Under the pieces are notes generated by a model. The model was not told the origin of the DNA. It ran no database searches and saw only the letters and a program-made list of their open reading frames with translations. 64,000 bases of DNA from Silvanigrella paludirubra. Lineage in GTDB: Bacteria; Bdellovibrionota_B; Oligoflexia; Silvanigrellales; Silvanigrellaceae. Positions 8,480-16,838 of this stretch are shown here, piece by piece. Both the position numbers and the translations under genes were made by a program. Numbering within the stretch: position 1 is the stretch's first letter; each line of letters opens with the position of its first letter. The stretch spans positions 720,864 to 784,863 of the forward strand of contig NZ_WFLM01000002.1 of the NCBI RefSeq assembly GCF_009208775.1, read 5' to 3'.

Positions 8480-10186
8480 TTAAGAGTTTTTTTGTAATTT
8501 CCATTGTTTCCATGTTCCTTTATAGCCATTATTGTAATCTTTAGAAAATTTGTAAAATTCTTTTAAAAATTCGAGTCTATTTAAAGATAGGCTTGAATTT
8601 CTGGATCTTTTAACATCTAATAAGTTATAATTTGGCTTAACATCAGATTGTCTCTGAATAATATCATTGAACGAAACTAAATGTGCATTAAATAACATAT
8701 CAAACATAGCAAGAAATGTTGTTGTACGACCCTTTCCTCCCCTGCAATGAAAATGAAGCCAAGTATCTTCTTTTAAAGTTTTAACAAATGATAAAAATTC
8801 ATCTACATCTTCATCTGATGGCATGGAATGATCTGTAACTGTCAAACGAAAATAACCAATTTGATTTTTACTGGCCAATTCATCTTCTCGAGATATTTCA
8901 TTGATTTCCAACTTAATTAAATCATTAAAATTAAAGTTTTCGTTTTTATAGTTTTTAGAAGTAGGAATGGCAATATAATCTTGAAACAAAAGCTCATTCA
9001 ATCTAACAGATTCATCTATCAAAATATTATTTTTAGATTTACCAATATTCGCCCAATTAAAAGGAGCCGTCCATGTCACAGGATTTCCATTAATAAAACC
9101 ATGAGACTCTTGTCTTAAATCAACTAATATAAGATTTTTAGACGTATTTTGAATAATCCAGTTTAATTGATTTTCTGAAAACTGAGCACTTCCAGATGCT
9201 TTTAATTTATTTAAACCTTTTATATTATTTTTAGATACTTTTTCAATCATTTGCATTGTTCTAAAATTCTTTAATTCACCTTTTTCATTAATGCTATCTA
9301 TAACTAAAGTTGGTTCTTTATTATTTTGGTTTGTATAACCAGGTAAATGAATTGCACTTGATAATTTACAAATGTTTTCTTTTTTTCCATTATTTAAATT
9401 CACAAAATAAAGTATTTTATTTTTATAAAAATTATATACTTTTCTATCTGTATATTTATCTAATTTTTTATAATTTCTAAAATAATCAGCCCAATAAAAC
9501 TCCCCATAATTACCAAAAGTTGATAATGAAGAATCAAAACAAAATTTAGATTTATCGTCTTCAATATAGGCTACAAGCGATCTATATGGATCGTTTGTTA
9601 ATTCTAAAAATTTAGTTGGTAATTTATTTGAAGACTTAATAATTCCTTTATCTTTTAAATAAACATTATTATTTGCAATCATTGTATTCCAAAAAACATT
9701 CTTATCTAATTTAGGATCATCTAACATAAAATTATTTTCAACTTTTACAAGAATAGTAAAGTTTATTGATTTCTCATTTGCTATTCTTTCGACTAATTTC
9801 ACTCTATGATGGCCGTCTGTAAGAAAAAATCCAGACTCAGCCTTTGGACCAATCACAACATTCAAAGGCTTAGAGCACAAAAGCTCCTGCAATGAACTCG
9901 TGTTATTTCGAAATTTTTCGCTTAATTTTATTACATAATCTTGCCCATAATTAAATTGAGTTGGCTTTAGATCTAGCAAATTAAGCGAACATATTTGATT
10001 TTCAGGAGTATTATTGCTGCATTTTGGGTAATTGATTTCAGTTTTAGTTGTTGGGTTGATACATTTGCTTTGAATATAATATGAAAAAATCTCTTTATCA
10101 GAGACACTTGACTTACAACTTACAAATATTATTACAATAACAAAAAAAACACAATTTTTAAAGTATTTCTTTAAATATTTAAACAT
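8480..10186 (-). CDS. Lipoprotein with ParB-like and PTP-type phytase domains
   Basis: A 568-residue protein with a lipoprotein signal (FVSC, lipid-modified Cys24), so membrane-anchored outside the cytoplasm. Residues about 68-140 resemble the ParB-like ParBc_2 family (LKPTQ, then VVIGP and DGHHR at 124-128). Residues about 340-520 carry the hallmarks of PTP-like phytases: DLRQESHGFING, NWANIG and the CX5R(T) phosphatase loop HCRGGKGRT (480-488, nucleophile Cys481). Such enzymes hydrolyse phytate or other phosphate esters. The gene sits between ether-lipid genes on the opposite strand. The phosphatase call is confident; the N-terminal domain call is tentative. Confidence 0.83.
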   Translation of the reverse strand: MFKYLKKYFKNCVFFVIVIIFVSCKSSVSDKEIFSYYIQSKCINPTTKTEINYPKCSNNTPENQICSLNLLDLKPTQFNYGQDYVIKLSEKFRNNTSSLQELLCSKPLNVVIGPKAESGFFLTDGHHRVKLVERIANEKSINFTILVKVENNFMLDDPKLDKNVFWNTMIANNNVYLKDKGIIKSSNKLPTKFLELTNDPYRSLVAYIEDDKSKFCFDSSLSTFGNYGEFYWADYFRNYKKLDKYTDRKVYNFYKNKILYFVNLNNGKKENICKLSSAIHLPGYTNQNNKEPTLVIDSINEKGELKNFRTMQMIEKVSKNNIKGLNKLKASGSAQFSENQLNWIIQNTSKNLILVDLRQESHGFINGNPVTWTAPFNWANIGKSKNNILIDESVRLNELLFQDYIAIPTSKNYKNENFNFNDLIKLEINEISREDELASKNQIGYFRLTVTDHSMPSDEDVDEFLSFVKTLKEDTWLHFHCRGGKGRTTTFLAMFDMLFNAHLVSFNDIIQRQSDVKPNYNLLDVKRSRNSSLSLNRLEFLKEFYKFSKDYNNGYKGTWKQWKLQKNS

Positions 10187-10445
10187 TTACATTTACCTCT
10201 TACAGCCAAACACCAAGTATTTAATATATACCAAAAACATAATAAATAAACAATGAATTCATAATTTTTGTAAATAAAAAAATAAAATAATAACAACAAG
10301 TATTAATTTTTTTGGATATCAAATTGATACTTATAAAAATTTTTGGATCAATAAAGCTAAATTAAATTTTCAATTTCTAGTATTTACTCATTTTAACGAT
10401 TCAAATATCATAAATGATACGAAAAAGAGGGAGGGTCTTAAAAAT

Positions 10446-11321
10446 ATGCTTGATCAAGAGAATGCAAAAATAACTTCAGAAGTCATTGGTATAAAAGAAA
10501 AGAAAAAAAATAAAAGTTCCATATTCGTAAATTATACCAACCAACGACTTCTTTTTCAAAGAACGTTTAGTTTTCTAGTTTTAATACCGTTTTGTTATAC
10601 AATTATTTTTATATTTAAGTTTATTATGGGCTATAAAATAGAAAATATTAAAAGCATTCGCAATCAATTTAAATCGATTCTTAAAAATAAAAAACCATTA
10701 GTTATTTGTGCAAATCATCTTACATTTATTGATTCATGTTTAATTATTTGGGCATTAGCACCAAATTATTGGTATCAATTTAATTATAAATATTTTTCTT
10801 GGAACTTACCTGCAGGAGATTTTTTTGGTAAAAAATGGTATTATAGAGTCATTGCTTTTTTAGCTAAATGTATTTTCATACACAGAGATGCTTCTGCAAG
10901 TCATCATAATGAAATTTTAAACATATGTAAAAATCTCTTACTAAAAGGAGAAATCATAACTATTTTTCCAGAAGGAAAAAGAAGTCGGACAGGAAGATTT
11001 GAGGAAACTCAAATGACTTATGGAGTTGGAAAAATCATTCAAAATATTCCTAATTGCAGGGTTCTTTGTATTTATGTTAGAGGCGATAAACAAGAAACCT
11101 ATTCCAACTATCCACTTAAAAATTCATCCTTTTATATTTCCATGAATCTTGTTACTCCTAAAACTGAATTATCTGGGCGCGAAGGATGCTCTGAGATTGT
11201 TCATCAAATTGCAAGTGTTATTAAAACTCAAGAAAATGATTATTTTTTTGAAAGAAAAGCTGGAGTAATTGAAAGACATGAAAATATCGGAAATAATCAA
11301 ATCGAAACCAAAAATAATTGA
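10446..11321 (+). CDS. PlsC-type 1-acylglycerol-3-phosphate/DHAP acyltransferase
   Basis: A 291-residue glycerolipid acyltransferase. It has a hydrophobic N-terminal helix (about 34-60), the catalytic HX4D motif in NHLTFID and the substrate-binding FPEGKRSRTG. The family transfers acyl groups to glycerol phosphates at the inner membrane. Because the next genes encode an SDR reductase and an alkyl-DHAP synthase, it may supply the acyl-DHAP intermediate (GNPAT role) or acylate sn-2 of 1-alkyl-glycerol-3-phosphate; the sequence does not separate these. GAGGGAGG lies just upstream of the ATG. Its 3' end overlaps the SDR gene by 44 bases. Confidence 0.85.
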   Translation: MLDQENAKITSEVIGIKEKKKNKSSIFVNYTNQRLLFQRTFSFLVLIPFCYTIIFIFKFIMGYKIENIKSIRNQFKSILKNKKPLVICANHLTFIDSCLIIWALAPNYWYQFNYKYFSWNLPAGDFFGKKWYYRVIAFLAKCIFIHRDASASHHNEILNICKNLLLKGEIITIFPEGKRSRTGRFEETQMTYGVGKIIQNIPNCRVLCIYVRGDKQETYSNYPLKNSSFYISMNLVTPKTELSGREGCSEIVHQIASVIKTQENDYFFERKAGVIERHENIGNNQIETKNN

Positions 11322-12138
11322 AACCGAGAAAAAACCAATTGCCTTAGTTACGGGAGCATCAAGTGGAATTGGTTATTCCTTTACTTGTCTTTTAGCAAGT
11401 AAAGGTTATGACGTGATCGCAATAGCAAGAGACCATCAACGTCTTTATGAATTAGAAAATAAATTATTAACTAAATTTAATGCAAAAATTTATGTTCTTC
11501 CTTTAGATTTATCAATAAATAATTCGGTTGATAAAATAGCTGAATTTTTAAAAAAAGAAAATTTAATGGTTGATGTTTTAATTAATAATGCTGGATTTGG
11601 AGTTCACGGAGCTTTTCACGAAACAGAACTTCAAAAAGAATTAAATATGGTAAATTTACAAATACAATCTACCCTTTCTTTAACAAAGTTAGTTTTACCA
11701 TATATGCAAGAAAGACGCTCTGGTTTTATACTAAATGTAGGTTCAGTGTATTCATTTAGCCCAGTACCATTCCAATCCGTTTATGGCGGATGTAAATCAT
11801 TTTTACTTTCATTTGGAACATCTCTAGCTCATGAAAATAAAAAGTACAAAATTAACGTAACAACTCTTTGCCCTGGCATTACACAAACAGAATTTAGAAT
11901 TCGCTCTAATATAGGTAAAAATATAAATTCAATTAAGCATAAAAAAACCTCTGGCATGAGTGCAGATCTTGTAGCTGAACAAGGCTATAAAGCGCTCATG
12001 AGAGGTGATTTAATATGTATTCCTGGATTAACTAATCGTATTTTCGTTCAAATTGCGACTCACTTGCCCACTTCTCTTTTTAGCTCTGCTCTTACTTTGG
12101 TGAACAGCTTCAGGGGCGTCAATTCCAAAAACTCCTAA
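11278..12138 (+). CDS. Short-chain dehydrogenase/reductase, candidate acyl/alkyl-DHAP reductase
   Basis: A classical SDR of about 286 residues: TGASSGIG cofactor loop, INNAGFG structural motif, a catalytic serine in NVGSVYS and YGGCK as the YxxxK pair. The motif set and the C-terminal hydrophobic tail resemble reductases of the DHRS7B/AYR1 type, which reduce acyl- or alkyl-DHAP to the glycerol-3-phosphate form. That substrate is inferred from the neighbours. The ATG at 11278 is preferred, although a TTG at 11269 is possible. The gene overlaps the acyltransferase upstream and, tail to tail, the last 111 bases of the alkyl-DHAP synthase gene. Confidence 0.82.
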   Translation: MKISEIIKSKPKIIETEKKPIALVTGASSGIGYSFTCLLASKGYDVIAIARDHQRLYELENKLLTKFNAKIYVLPLDLSINNSVDKIAEFLKKENLMVDVLINNAGFGVHGAFHETELQKELNMVNLQIQSTLSLTKLVLPYMQERRSGFILNVGSVYSFSPVPFQSVYGGCKSFLLSFGTSLAHENKKYKINVTTLCPGITQTEFRIRSNIGKNINSIKHKKTSGMSADLVAEQGYKALMRGDLICIPGLTNRIFVQIATHLPTSLFSSALTLVNSFRGVNSKNS

Positions 12139-13821
12139 TCTCATTTCTTCTTCAACTGGTAATACTTTTCCAGGATTACAAATATTTTTAGGATCTAAAA
12201 CATCTTTTACTGCCTTTAATGCTTTTAATCCTGTAGCTGAAACTTCTGTTTCCATCCATGGAGAGTGTTCATAACCAACCGCATGATGATGCGTTAATGT
12301 TGCTCCATTCTTTAGAAAAGTATCTGTGATTAGTTTTTTGTAACCATAATACTGTTCCATTTCTTTATTAGGATTTTGTTTTGTTGCATAAGTAAAATAT
12401 AAACAAGCTCCTGTATGATATGTATGAGATATATGGCATCCAATATAACCCGTTCCTGTTCCGTTATCTTCTTCAGCAAAACGTTTTTTCATTTCTTCAA
12501 TTGTTTTATGATAAACGTTCAATAGTTTTGACCATACAGCAGCTGTTTCAGCAACATCAACCATAACTGCATAATCCATCATATAATCACGCAAGTAGGG
12601 AATATTAAATTTATCTTTTGACCATGTTTTACCAACACTTTTCCCTAATGAAAAGGCTCTATGTTTCTTTAATATTTTAACAGCTTCCTGACTAATAACT
12701 TGAGTATTTTTTAAATCACCTTCAAAACCAACAATCATGATACAAGGCTTTTGATACCCTGTAGCTAATAGAAATTTTTTTACTTGCTTTTGAATGAGTG
12801 CTTCAAATCCTTTTTTAGGAGATTTCATATTAAAAGCCAATTGAGATTCAAATTCATCTTGTAAACGAATCATGCTTGGAATCCAATTTTTATCAATGCA
12901 CTCTTTAATTGCTTCCACCCCTTTTTCAAAAGAAGGAAACAAAAAGCCACGATAATCTTTAACTTCAGGTGATTTATGAATTCTCATTGTTGCTTCAGTA
13001 ATAACACCAAGTATTCCTTCCGAGCCAACAATAAATCGATTTAAATCGGGACCTGCACTTGAAGCTGGTGTTGTTCTTGTAATAACGGTTCCAGTAGGTG
13101 TTACCATTTTTAAAGAAACAAGCATGTCTTCTATTTTTCCGTAAGCATCGGATTGCATACCTGCAGAACGTGTTGCAAGCCAACCCCCCAAAGTAGAAAA
13201 TTCAAATGAATCTGGATAATGTCCTAAAGACCAACCTTTTTCACATAATTGACTTTCTAAAATAGGACCTAATGCGCCAGCTTGAATTATGGCAGTCTGA
13301 GACTGTGTATCAATTGAAATTACTTTGTCCATTTGCTTCATGTCTAAAGAAACAATACAACGCATTCCTTTTGCAGTCATAGTTTGATCACGAGGATCGA
13401 CTCCACCAACAATATTTGTCCCTCCACCAAATGGAATGACGCACACATTATGAGCTTGAGCAGATTTCATAATAAATTCGACATCGTCATGAGTATGGGG
13501 ATAAATAATGATATCTGGAGCTTTTTTTATAATACCTTTACGAGCATAAAAAAGATCTGCATAAGATTTTCCATATGCGTGCTCTAATCTTTCGTCGTCT
13601 GAAGTATAAATTTGATTTGCTTCTAGTTTACTTGTTATTTCAGATAAAAATTCTTGATTTATATTTGCTTCAGGAAGGATCACTTGCTCTCTTGAAACAG
13701 GCTCAGATATTTTATTTTTATCTTGTAACGCTAAAATGTTGCATACCCAAGACCATAAATTTGGTTTATCTTCCATTGGAAATGTTTTTTGAGGATCACC
13801 CCAACCCCACCACTTCATCAT
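12028..13821 (-). CDS. Alkyldihydroxyacetonephosphate synthase-like FAD enzyme
   Basis: A 597-residue FAD-binding oxidase of the AGPS family, which swaps the acyl chain of acyl-DHAP for a fatty alcohol and so makes the ether bond. It starts with the family hallmark MKWWGWG. The FAD domain has PFGGGTNIVGG, EFSTLGGWLATR and GSEGILGVITEA. Residues equivalent to active-site positions of animal AGPS are present as I recall them: Arg in MIRLQDE, Tyr in GACLYFTY, and the His triad THHHAVG (about 511-513). The ATG at 13821 has GGAG ten bases upstream; the ATG at 13836 has none. The C-terminus (about 30 residues past DAPEAV) is a polar extension encoded opposite the SDR gene. Confidence 0.9.
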   Translation of the reverse strand: MMKWWGWGDPQKTFPMEDKPNLWSWVCNILALQDKNKISEPVSREQVILPEANINQEFLSEITSKLEANQIYTSDDERLEHAYGKSYADLFYARKGIIKKAPDIIIYPHTHDDVEFIMKSAQAHNVCVIPFGGGTNIVGGVDPRDQTMTAKGMRCIVSLDMKQMDKVISIDTQSQTAIIQAGALGPILESQLCEKGWSLGHYPDSFEFSTLGGWLATRSAGMQSDAYGKIEDMLVSLKMVTPTGTVITRTTPASSAGPDLNRFIVGSEGILGVITEATMRIHKSPEVKDYRGFLFPSFEKGVEAIKECIDKNWIPSMIRLQDEFESQLAFNMKSPKKGFEALIQKQVKKFLLATGYQKPCIMIVGFEGDLKNTQVISQEAVKILKKHRAFSLGKSVGKTWSKDKFNIPYLRDYMMDYAVMVDVAETAAVWSKLLNVYHKTIEEMKKRFAEEDNGTGTGYIGCHISHTYHTGACLYFTYATKQNPNKEMEQYYGYKKLITDTFLKNGATLTHHHAVGYEHSPWMETEVSATGLKALKAVKDVLDPKNICNPGKVLPVEEEMRLGVFGIDAPEAVHQSKSRAKKRSGQVSRNLNENTIS

Positions 13822-13921
13822 AAAATGTATCTCCATTTATTTATAGATTCAGACTAATAAAGTTGACTGTAAAAAATCGCAAATTAATCAAAAAAAGTCA
13901 ACCGAGTATATTAAATTGTAT

Positions 13922-15097
13922 TTATTGTGCAGGCATTAATTCAATTTCTTGAATTTTTTTAATTGCTTTTTGATTATTAGGATCTAATGTAAGAATATAT
14001 TCACATAATTTTTTTGATTTTTCAAATTCTTTCATTTCAAAAAAACAAAGTGCTTTATTAAATAAAACTTTTGTATCAGATGGGTATGCTTTTATTGCTG
14101 AATTATAATAGCGAAGAGCTTCTTCATATTTATTTAAATCTTTTAAGCAAATACCCATTAAATTTATCAAACTTCGATTATTAGGATCTTGAATTAAAGC
14201 TTTTTCAAAATACAATGAAGCTTTTTCTAACTTTTTTTGATAAAATAATGTTCTGCCATATTGCTCGTATATATTTGTATAAACAACACCACCAGAAGTT
14301 GCTGTTTCCAAAAAACCTTCTGCTTCTTTAAATCTTTGTTGCTCAATTAGTAAATTTGTTATTTTTTCATACCTTAATGGATTATTTGGACTTAAAGAAA
14401 CAGCCTGTTTAAAAAACTTTATTGCTTCTTCTATTTTATTCATCGCCATATATATTCGACCCATTTCATCAAAAGATTGAACATATAATCCATTTTTTTC
14501 GATCGCTTGTTTACATAAATTTTCTGCTTTTACATAATTTTTTAATGCGCGATAACATGTTGCCAATCCTATTCTTGCACGACAAGAATTAGGAGATTTT
14601 CTTAAAAGCCCTTCATATTTTATTAAGGCAATACTTATTTCCCCTTTTTTTAAATATGATTTTGCCTCTTGAAAATAGGATTCAATATTATTTGGATCAT
14701 TATAATTATACATACAACTTGGAATTTTTTGAGCCAAAGACTGAAATGAAAACGGTTTTTTTAAAAATCCATCAATTTCGTATTCTGCTAATAAAGCAAT
14801 ATCTTCTCTTGTAGCATTGCTACTTATCATTAAAAATGCAGTACGATTTATATCACTCGCATCACGAATTTCTTTTAATAATTCTATTCCATTAATAACC
14901 GGCATTTCTAGTTCACAAATAACAAAATTAATACTTTTAGTTCTTAAATTTTCTAATGCAATCATTGAAGATGGAGCTTGACTCACAAATTTAAAACCAA
15001 GTGATTTTAACCCTGCAGCCATTACGTTACGAAAAGAATCACTTTCATCTATTATAAGAAATGATAAATCGTCAGGAAGCTCAAGTACTAGAGACAT
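13922..15097 (-). CDS. Receiver-domain/TPR protein with Glu at the phosphorylation site
   Basis: A 391-residue protein with an N-terminal response-regulator receiver domain (about 10-130) followed by tetratricopeptide repeats (about 140-385). The receiver has the acidic pair (D17, E18), Ser/Thr in MISSNAT and Lys in LKKPF. At the phosphoacceptor position in CELEMP it has Glu62 (codon GAA) instead of Asp, so it probably cannot be phosphorylated there and may be locked in one state. It follows the PilZ gene by 21 bases on the same strand and is likely cotranscribed. A second REC-TPR protein with a normal Asp is encoded at 32274-33641. Confidence 0.85.
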   Translation of the reverse strand: MSLVLELPDDLSFLIIDESDSFRNVMAAGLKSLGFKFVSQAPSSMIALENLRTKSINFVICELEMPVINGIELLKEIRDASDINRTAFLMISSNATREDIALLAEYEIDGFLKKPFSFQSLAQKIPSCMYNYNDPNNIESYFQEAKSYLKKGEISIALIKYEGLLRKSPNSCRARIGLATCYRALKNYVKAENLCKQAIEKNGLYVQSFDEMGRIYMAMNKIEEAIKFFKQAVSLSPNNPLRYEKITNLLIEQQRFKEAEGFLETATSGGVVYTNIYEQYGRTLFYQKKLEKASLYFEKALIQDPNNRSLINLMGICLKDLNKYEEALRYYNSAIKAYPSDTKVLFNKALCFFEMKEFEKSKKLCEYILTLDPNNQKAIKKIQEIELMPAQ

Positions 15098-15117
15098 AAT
15101 TAAAAATCTCCTACTTT

Positions 15118-15495
15118 TTAATAATCATTTTCATTTATTTTTTTAAAACTATTTACAATGATTTTAATATAATTATCAATACTTTCTGTGTTTTTATAAA
15201 AAACCGAACCAATTATTAATGTTTCTAGATCAATTCTTTTGCAGATTGAATTTATAATAATTTTATCATTTATTTCAATATCAAATAATTTTGGATCAAT
15301 AATTAATAAAAAATTATCATCAACATCAATTTTAAATTTTCCACTTTCCAAACGAACAGAAAAACCATTTAACGAAACATCAAGTAAAGTGCATTCACAA
15401 GTTCCTATATTCCCTTTTTTTTGGATAATAACAGGAATACTACTTTTATATCTCTCAAATTGACGTTTTTCATCATTATTATCAGATAAGCTCAT
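15118..15495 (-). CDS. PilZ-domain protein, candidate c-di-GMP receptor
   Basis: A 125-residue single-domain PilZ protein. It has the N-terminal arginine-rich element (RQFERYK) and the downstream DVSLNGF, which correspond to the RxxxR and (D/N)xSxxG c-di-GMP-binding motifs. It probably senses c-di-GMP and passes the signal to a partner. The REC-TPR gene begins 21 bases downstream, so the two may form a signalling pair for motility or adhesion. The ATG has GGAG in front. The family call is confident; ligand binding is expected from the intact motif. Confidence 0.85.
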   Translation of the reverse strand: MSLSDNNDEKRQFERYKSSIPVIIQKKGNIGTCECTLLDVSLNGFSVRLESGKFKIDVDDNFLLIIDPKLFDIEINDKIIINSICKRIDLETLIIGSVFYKNTESIDNYIKIIVNSFKKINENDY

Positions 15496-15570
15496 AAAAT
15501 CTCCAATAAGGAAAATTTATTTGTTCAAACTTTATTTTGAAATCATAATATCATTATCATACGAAAAAAA

Positions 15571-15593
15571 GGAGAGCAGTGTAAGCTCTCCTT
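15571..15593 (-). terminator. Rho-independent terminator after nusG
   Basis: AGGAGAGC and GCTCTCCT form an 8-bp stem with a 7-base loop, followed on the minus strand by a T run. It lies 39 bases past the nusG stop, so the secE-nusG unit ends here rather than continuing into ribosomal protein genes. Confidence 0.85.
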
Positions 15594-15631
15594 TTTATTT
15601 TTATAACAAAATTTATTTGTTACCTTTGGAA

Positions 15632-16252
15632 TTATTCTCCGTCTTTTAATTTTTCAACTTTGTTGAACTCTAACTCAACAGGTGTTGCACGACCAAAAAC
15701 AGAAATAAGTAAACGAAGTTTCATTTTATCAGCTTTAACTTCATCAATATCACCAACAAAGTTTGTAAACGGACCTTCAATCACTTTTACTTTTTCACCC
15801 TTTTCAAAGGCTGTAAGTGGTTTAGAAGGTGCTGCTTTTGTTGCTTCTGCTGCACGATTGAAAATACGACTAATTTCTTCATCTGGCACTGGTTTAGGAT
15901 CTTGATTTGCAGCTGAACCAATAAAAGAAGAGATTTTTGGAGTATCTTTTACACAACCAAATGTTGCTTTATGATTTGGATCCATTTGCACAAACAAATA
16001 TCCAGGCATCATTTTTTGCTCTACCTTTTTCTTTTTTCCACCTTCATCAATTTTTTCAACCGTCATTGTTGGAATTAAAATTTGGCCAAAATGATCTGTC
16101 ATTTTTAGCTTTTTAATGCGTTCTTCAAGAGTTGCTTTTGCCTTTTTTTCCATTCCGGATTGAGTTAAAACAGCATACCATTTGAATCTTTCATGTGTAA
16201 AAGAAGTTGGTTTTACTGAAGTTTCATGTTCACTTACTTTTGGATCTACCAT
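15632..16252 (-). CDS. nusG: Transcription termination/antitermination factor NusG
   Basis: A 206-residue NusG with the NGN domain (KWYAVLTQSGMEKKA, and MMPGYLFVQM in the RNA polymerase contact region) and a C-terminal KOW domain (KGEKVKVIEGPF, and FGRATPVELEF). NusG binds RNA polymerase and links it to Rho or the ribosome. A linker of about 30 residues joins the two domains. It follows secE by 36 bases, the standard secE-nusG pair, but a strong terminator follows instead of rplK-rplA. Confidence 0.96.
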   Translation of the reverse strand: MVDPKVSEHETSVKPTSFTHERFKWYAVLTQSGMEKKAKATLEERIKKLKMTDHFGQILIPTMTVEKIDEGGKKKKVEQKMMPGYLFVQMDPNHKATFGCVKDTPKISSFIGSAANQDPKPVPDEEISRIFNRAAEATKAAPSKPLTAFEKGEKVKVIEGPFTNFVGDIDEVKADKMKLRLLISVFGRATPVELEFNKVEKLKDGE

Positions 16253-16288
16253 AAAATTATGTTCCTTGATTTTGATAATAATTTTAAA

Positions 16289-16705
16289 TTAAGCTGCTGT
16301 GCTCATAATTAGATTAATCACTTTTAAAAATACCATATCTGCAAAAAACAAAACGATGGAAGAAACAATTACAAGTGCAATAACTATGGCTGTTGTTTTT
16401 TGAGCTTCTTTAAATGTAGGCCATGCCACTCGAGATAGCTCATCTCCAACATCTACAATGAATTCTTTGAGTTTACTATGTATTATTAAACCAGCTGTAA
16501 GTGCTAAAGTAAGAACCGTAGCTATCACAATACTTACAATATGAAAGTTGCTATTTTGGATACTAAAAACGCTGGATACATCTTGAGGAAAATAATTTTT
16601 CCCTAAAAATCCCCACAAAGAATAAAATATATACCAAAAATAAGCGGCTATGATTCCATAAAAAAGAGCAGCATAACGATAAGCTATCTGAGAAACTTCA
16701 TTCAT
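16289..16705 (-). CDS. secE: Preprotein translocase subunit SecE
   Basis: A 138-residue SecE with three transmembrane helices, as in enterobacteria. The conserved amphipathic cytoplasmic segment KLKEFIVDVGDELSRVAWPT precedes the last helix and contains the SecE signature (E-x-x-R-V-x-W-P). It stabilises SecY in the SecYEG channel. The ATG at 16705 is chosen because AGGAG lies upstream; a TTG at 16738 has no such site. First gene of the secE-nusG operon; no tRNA-Trp, tuf or rpmG gene is visible upstream. Confidence 0.93.
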   Translation of the reverse strand: MNEVSQIAYRYAALFYGIIAAYFWYIFYSLWGFLGKNYFPQDVSSVFSIQNSNFHIVSIVIATVLTLALTAGLIIHSKLKEFIVDVGDELSRVAWPTFKEAQKTTAIVIALVIVSSIVLFFADMVFLKVINLIMSTAA

Positions 16706-16814
16706 TTGGTTTTTATCTCCTATTGGGCCTATGCCCAAACTTATGTCAAGCGCCCTATAAATGCTAAAGAGCTAACACGGTTCTATTAACATGGGCAAGG
16801 CAAAATAAACAAAA

Positions 16815-16836
16815 TGCCCCCTTTCAATTAGGGGCA
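16815..16836 (-). terminator. Terminator after pgeF
   Basis: TGCCCC and GGGGCA form a GC-rich 6-bp stem with a 10-base loop, followed by TTTTG on the minus strand. It starts three bases past the pgeF stop and closes the rlmB-pgeF unit. Confidence 0.75.
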
Positions 16837-16838
16837 AA

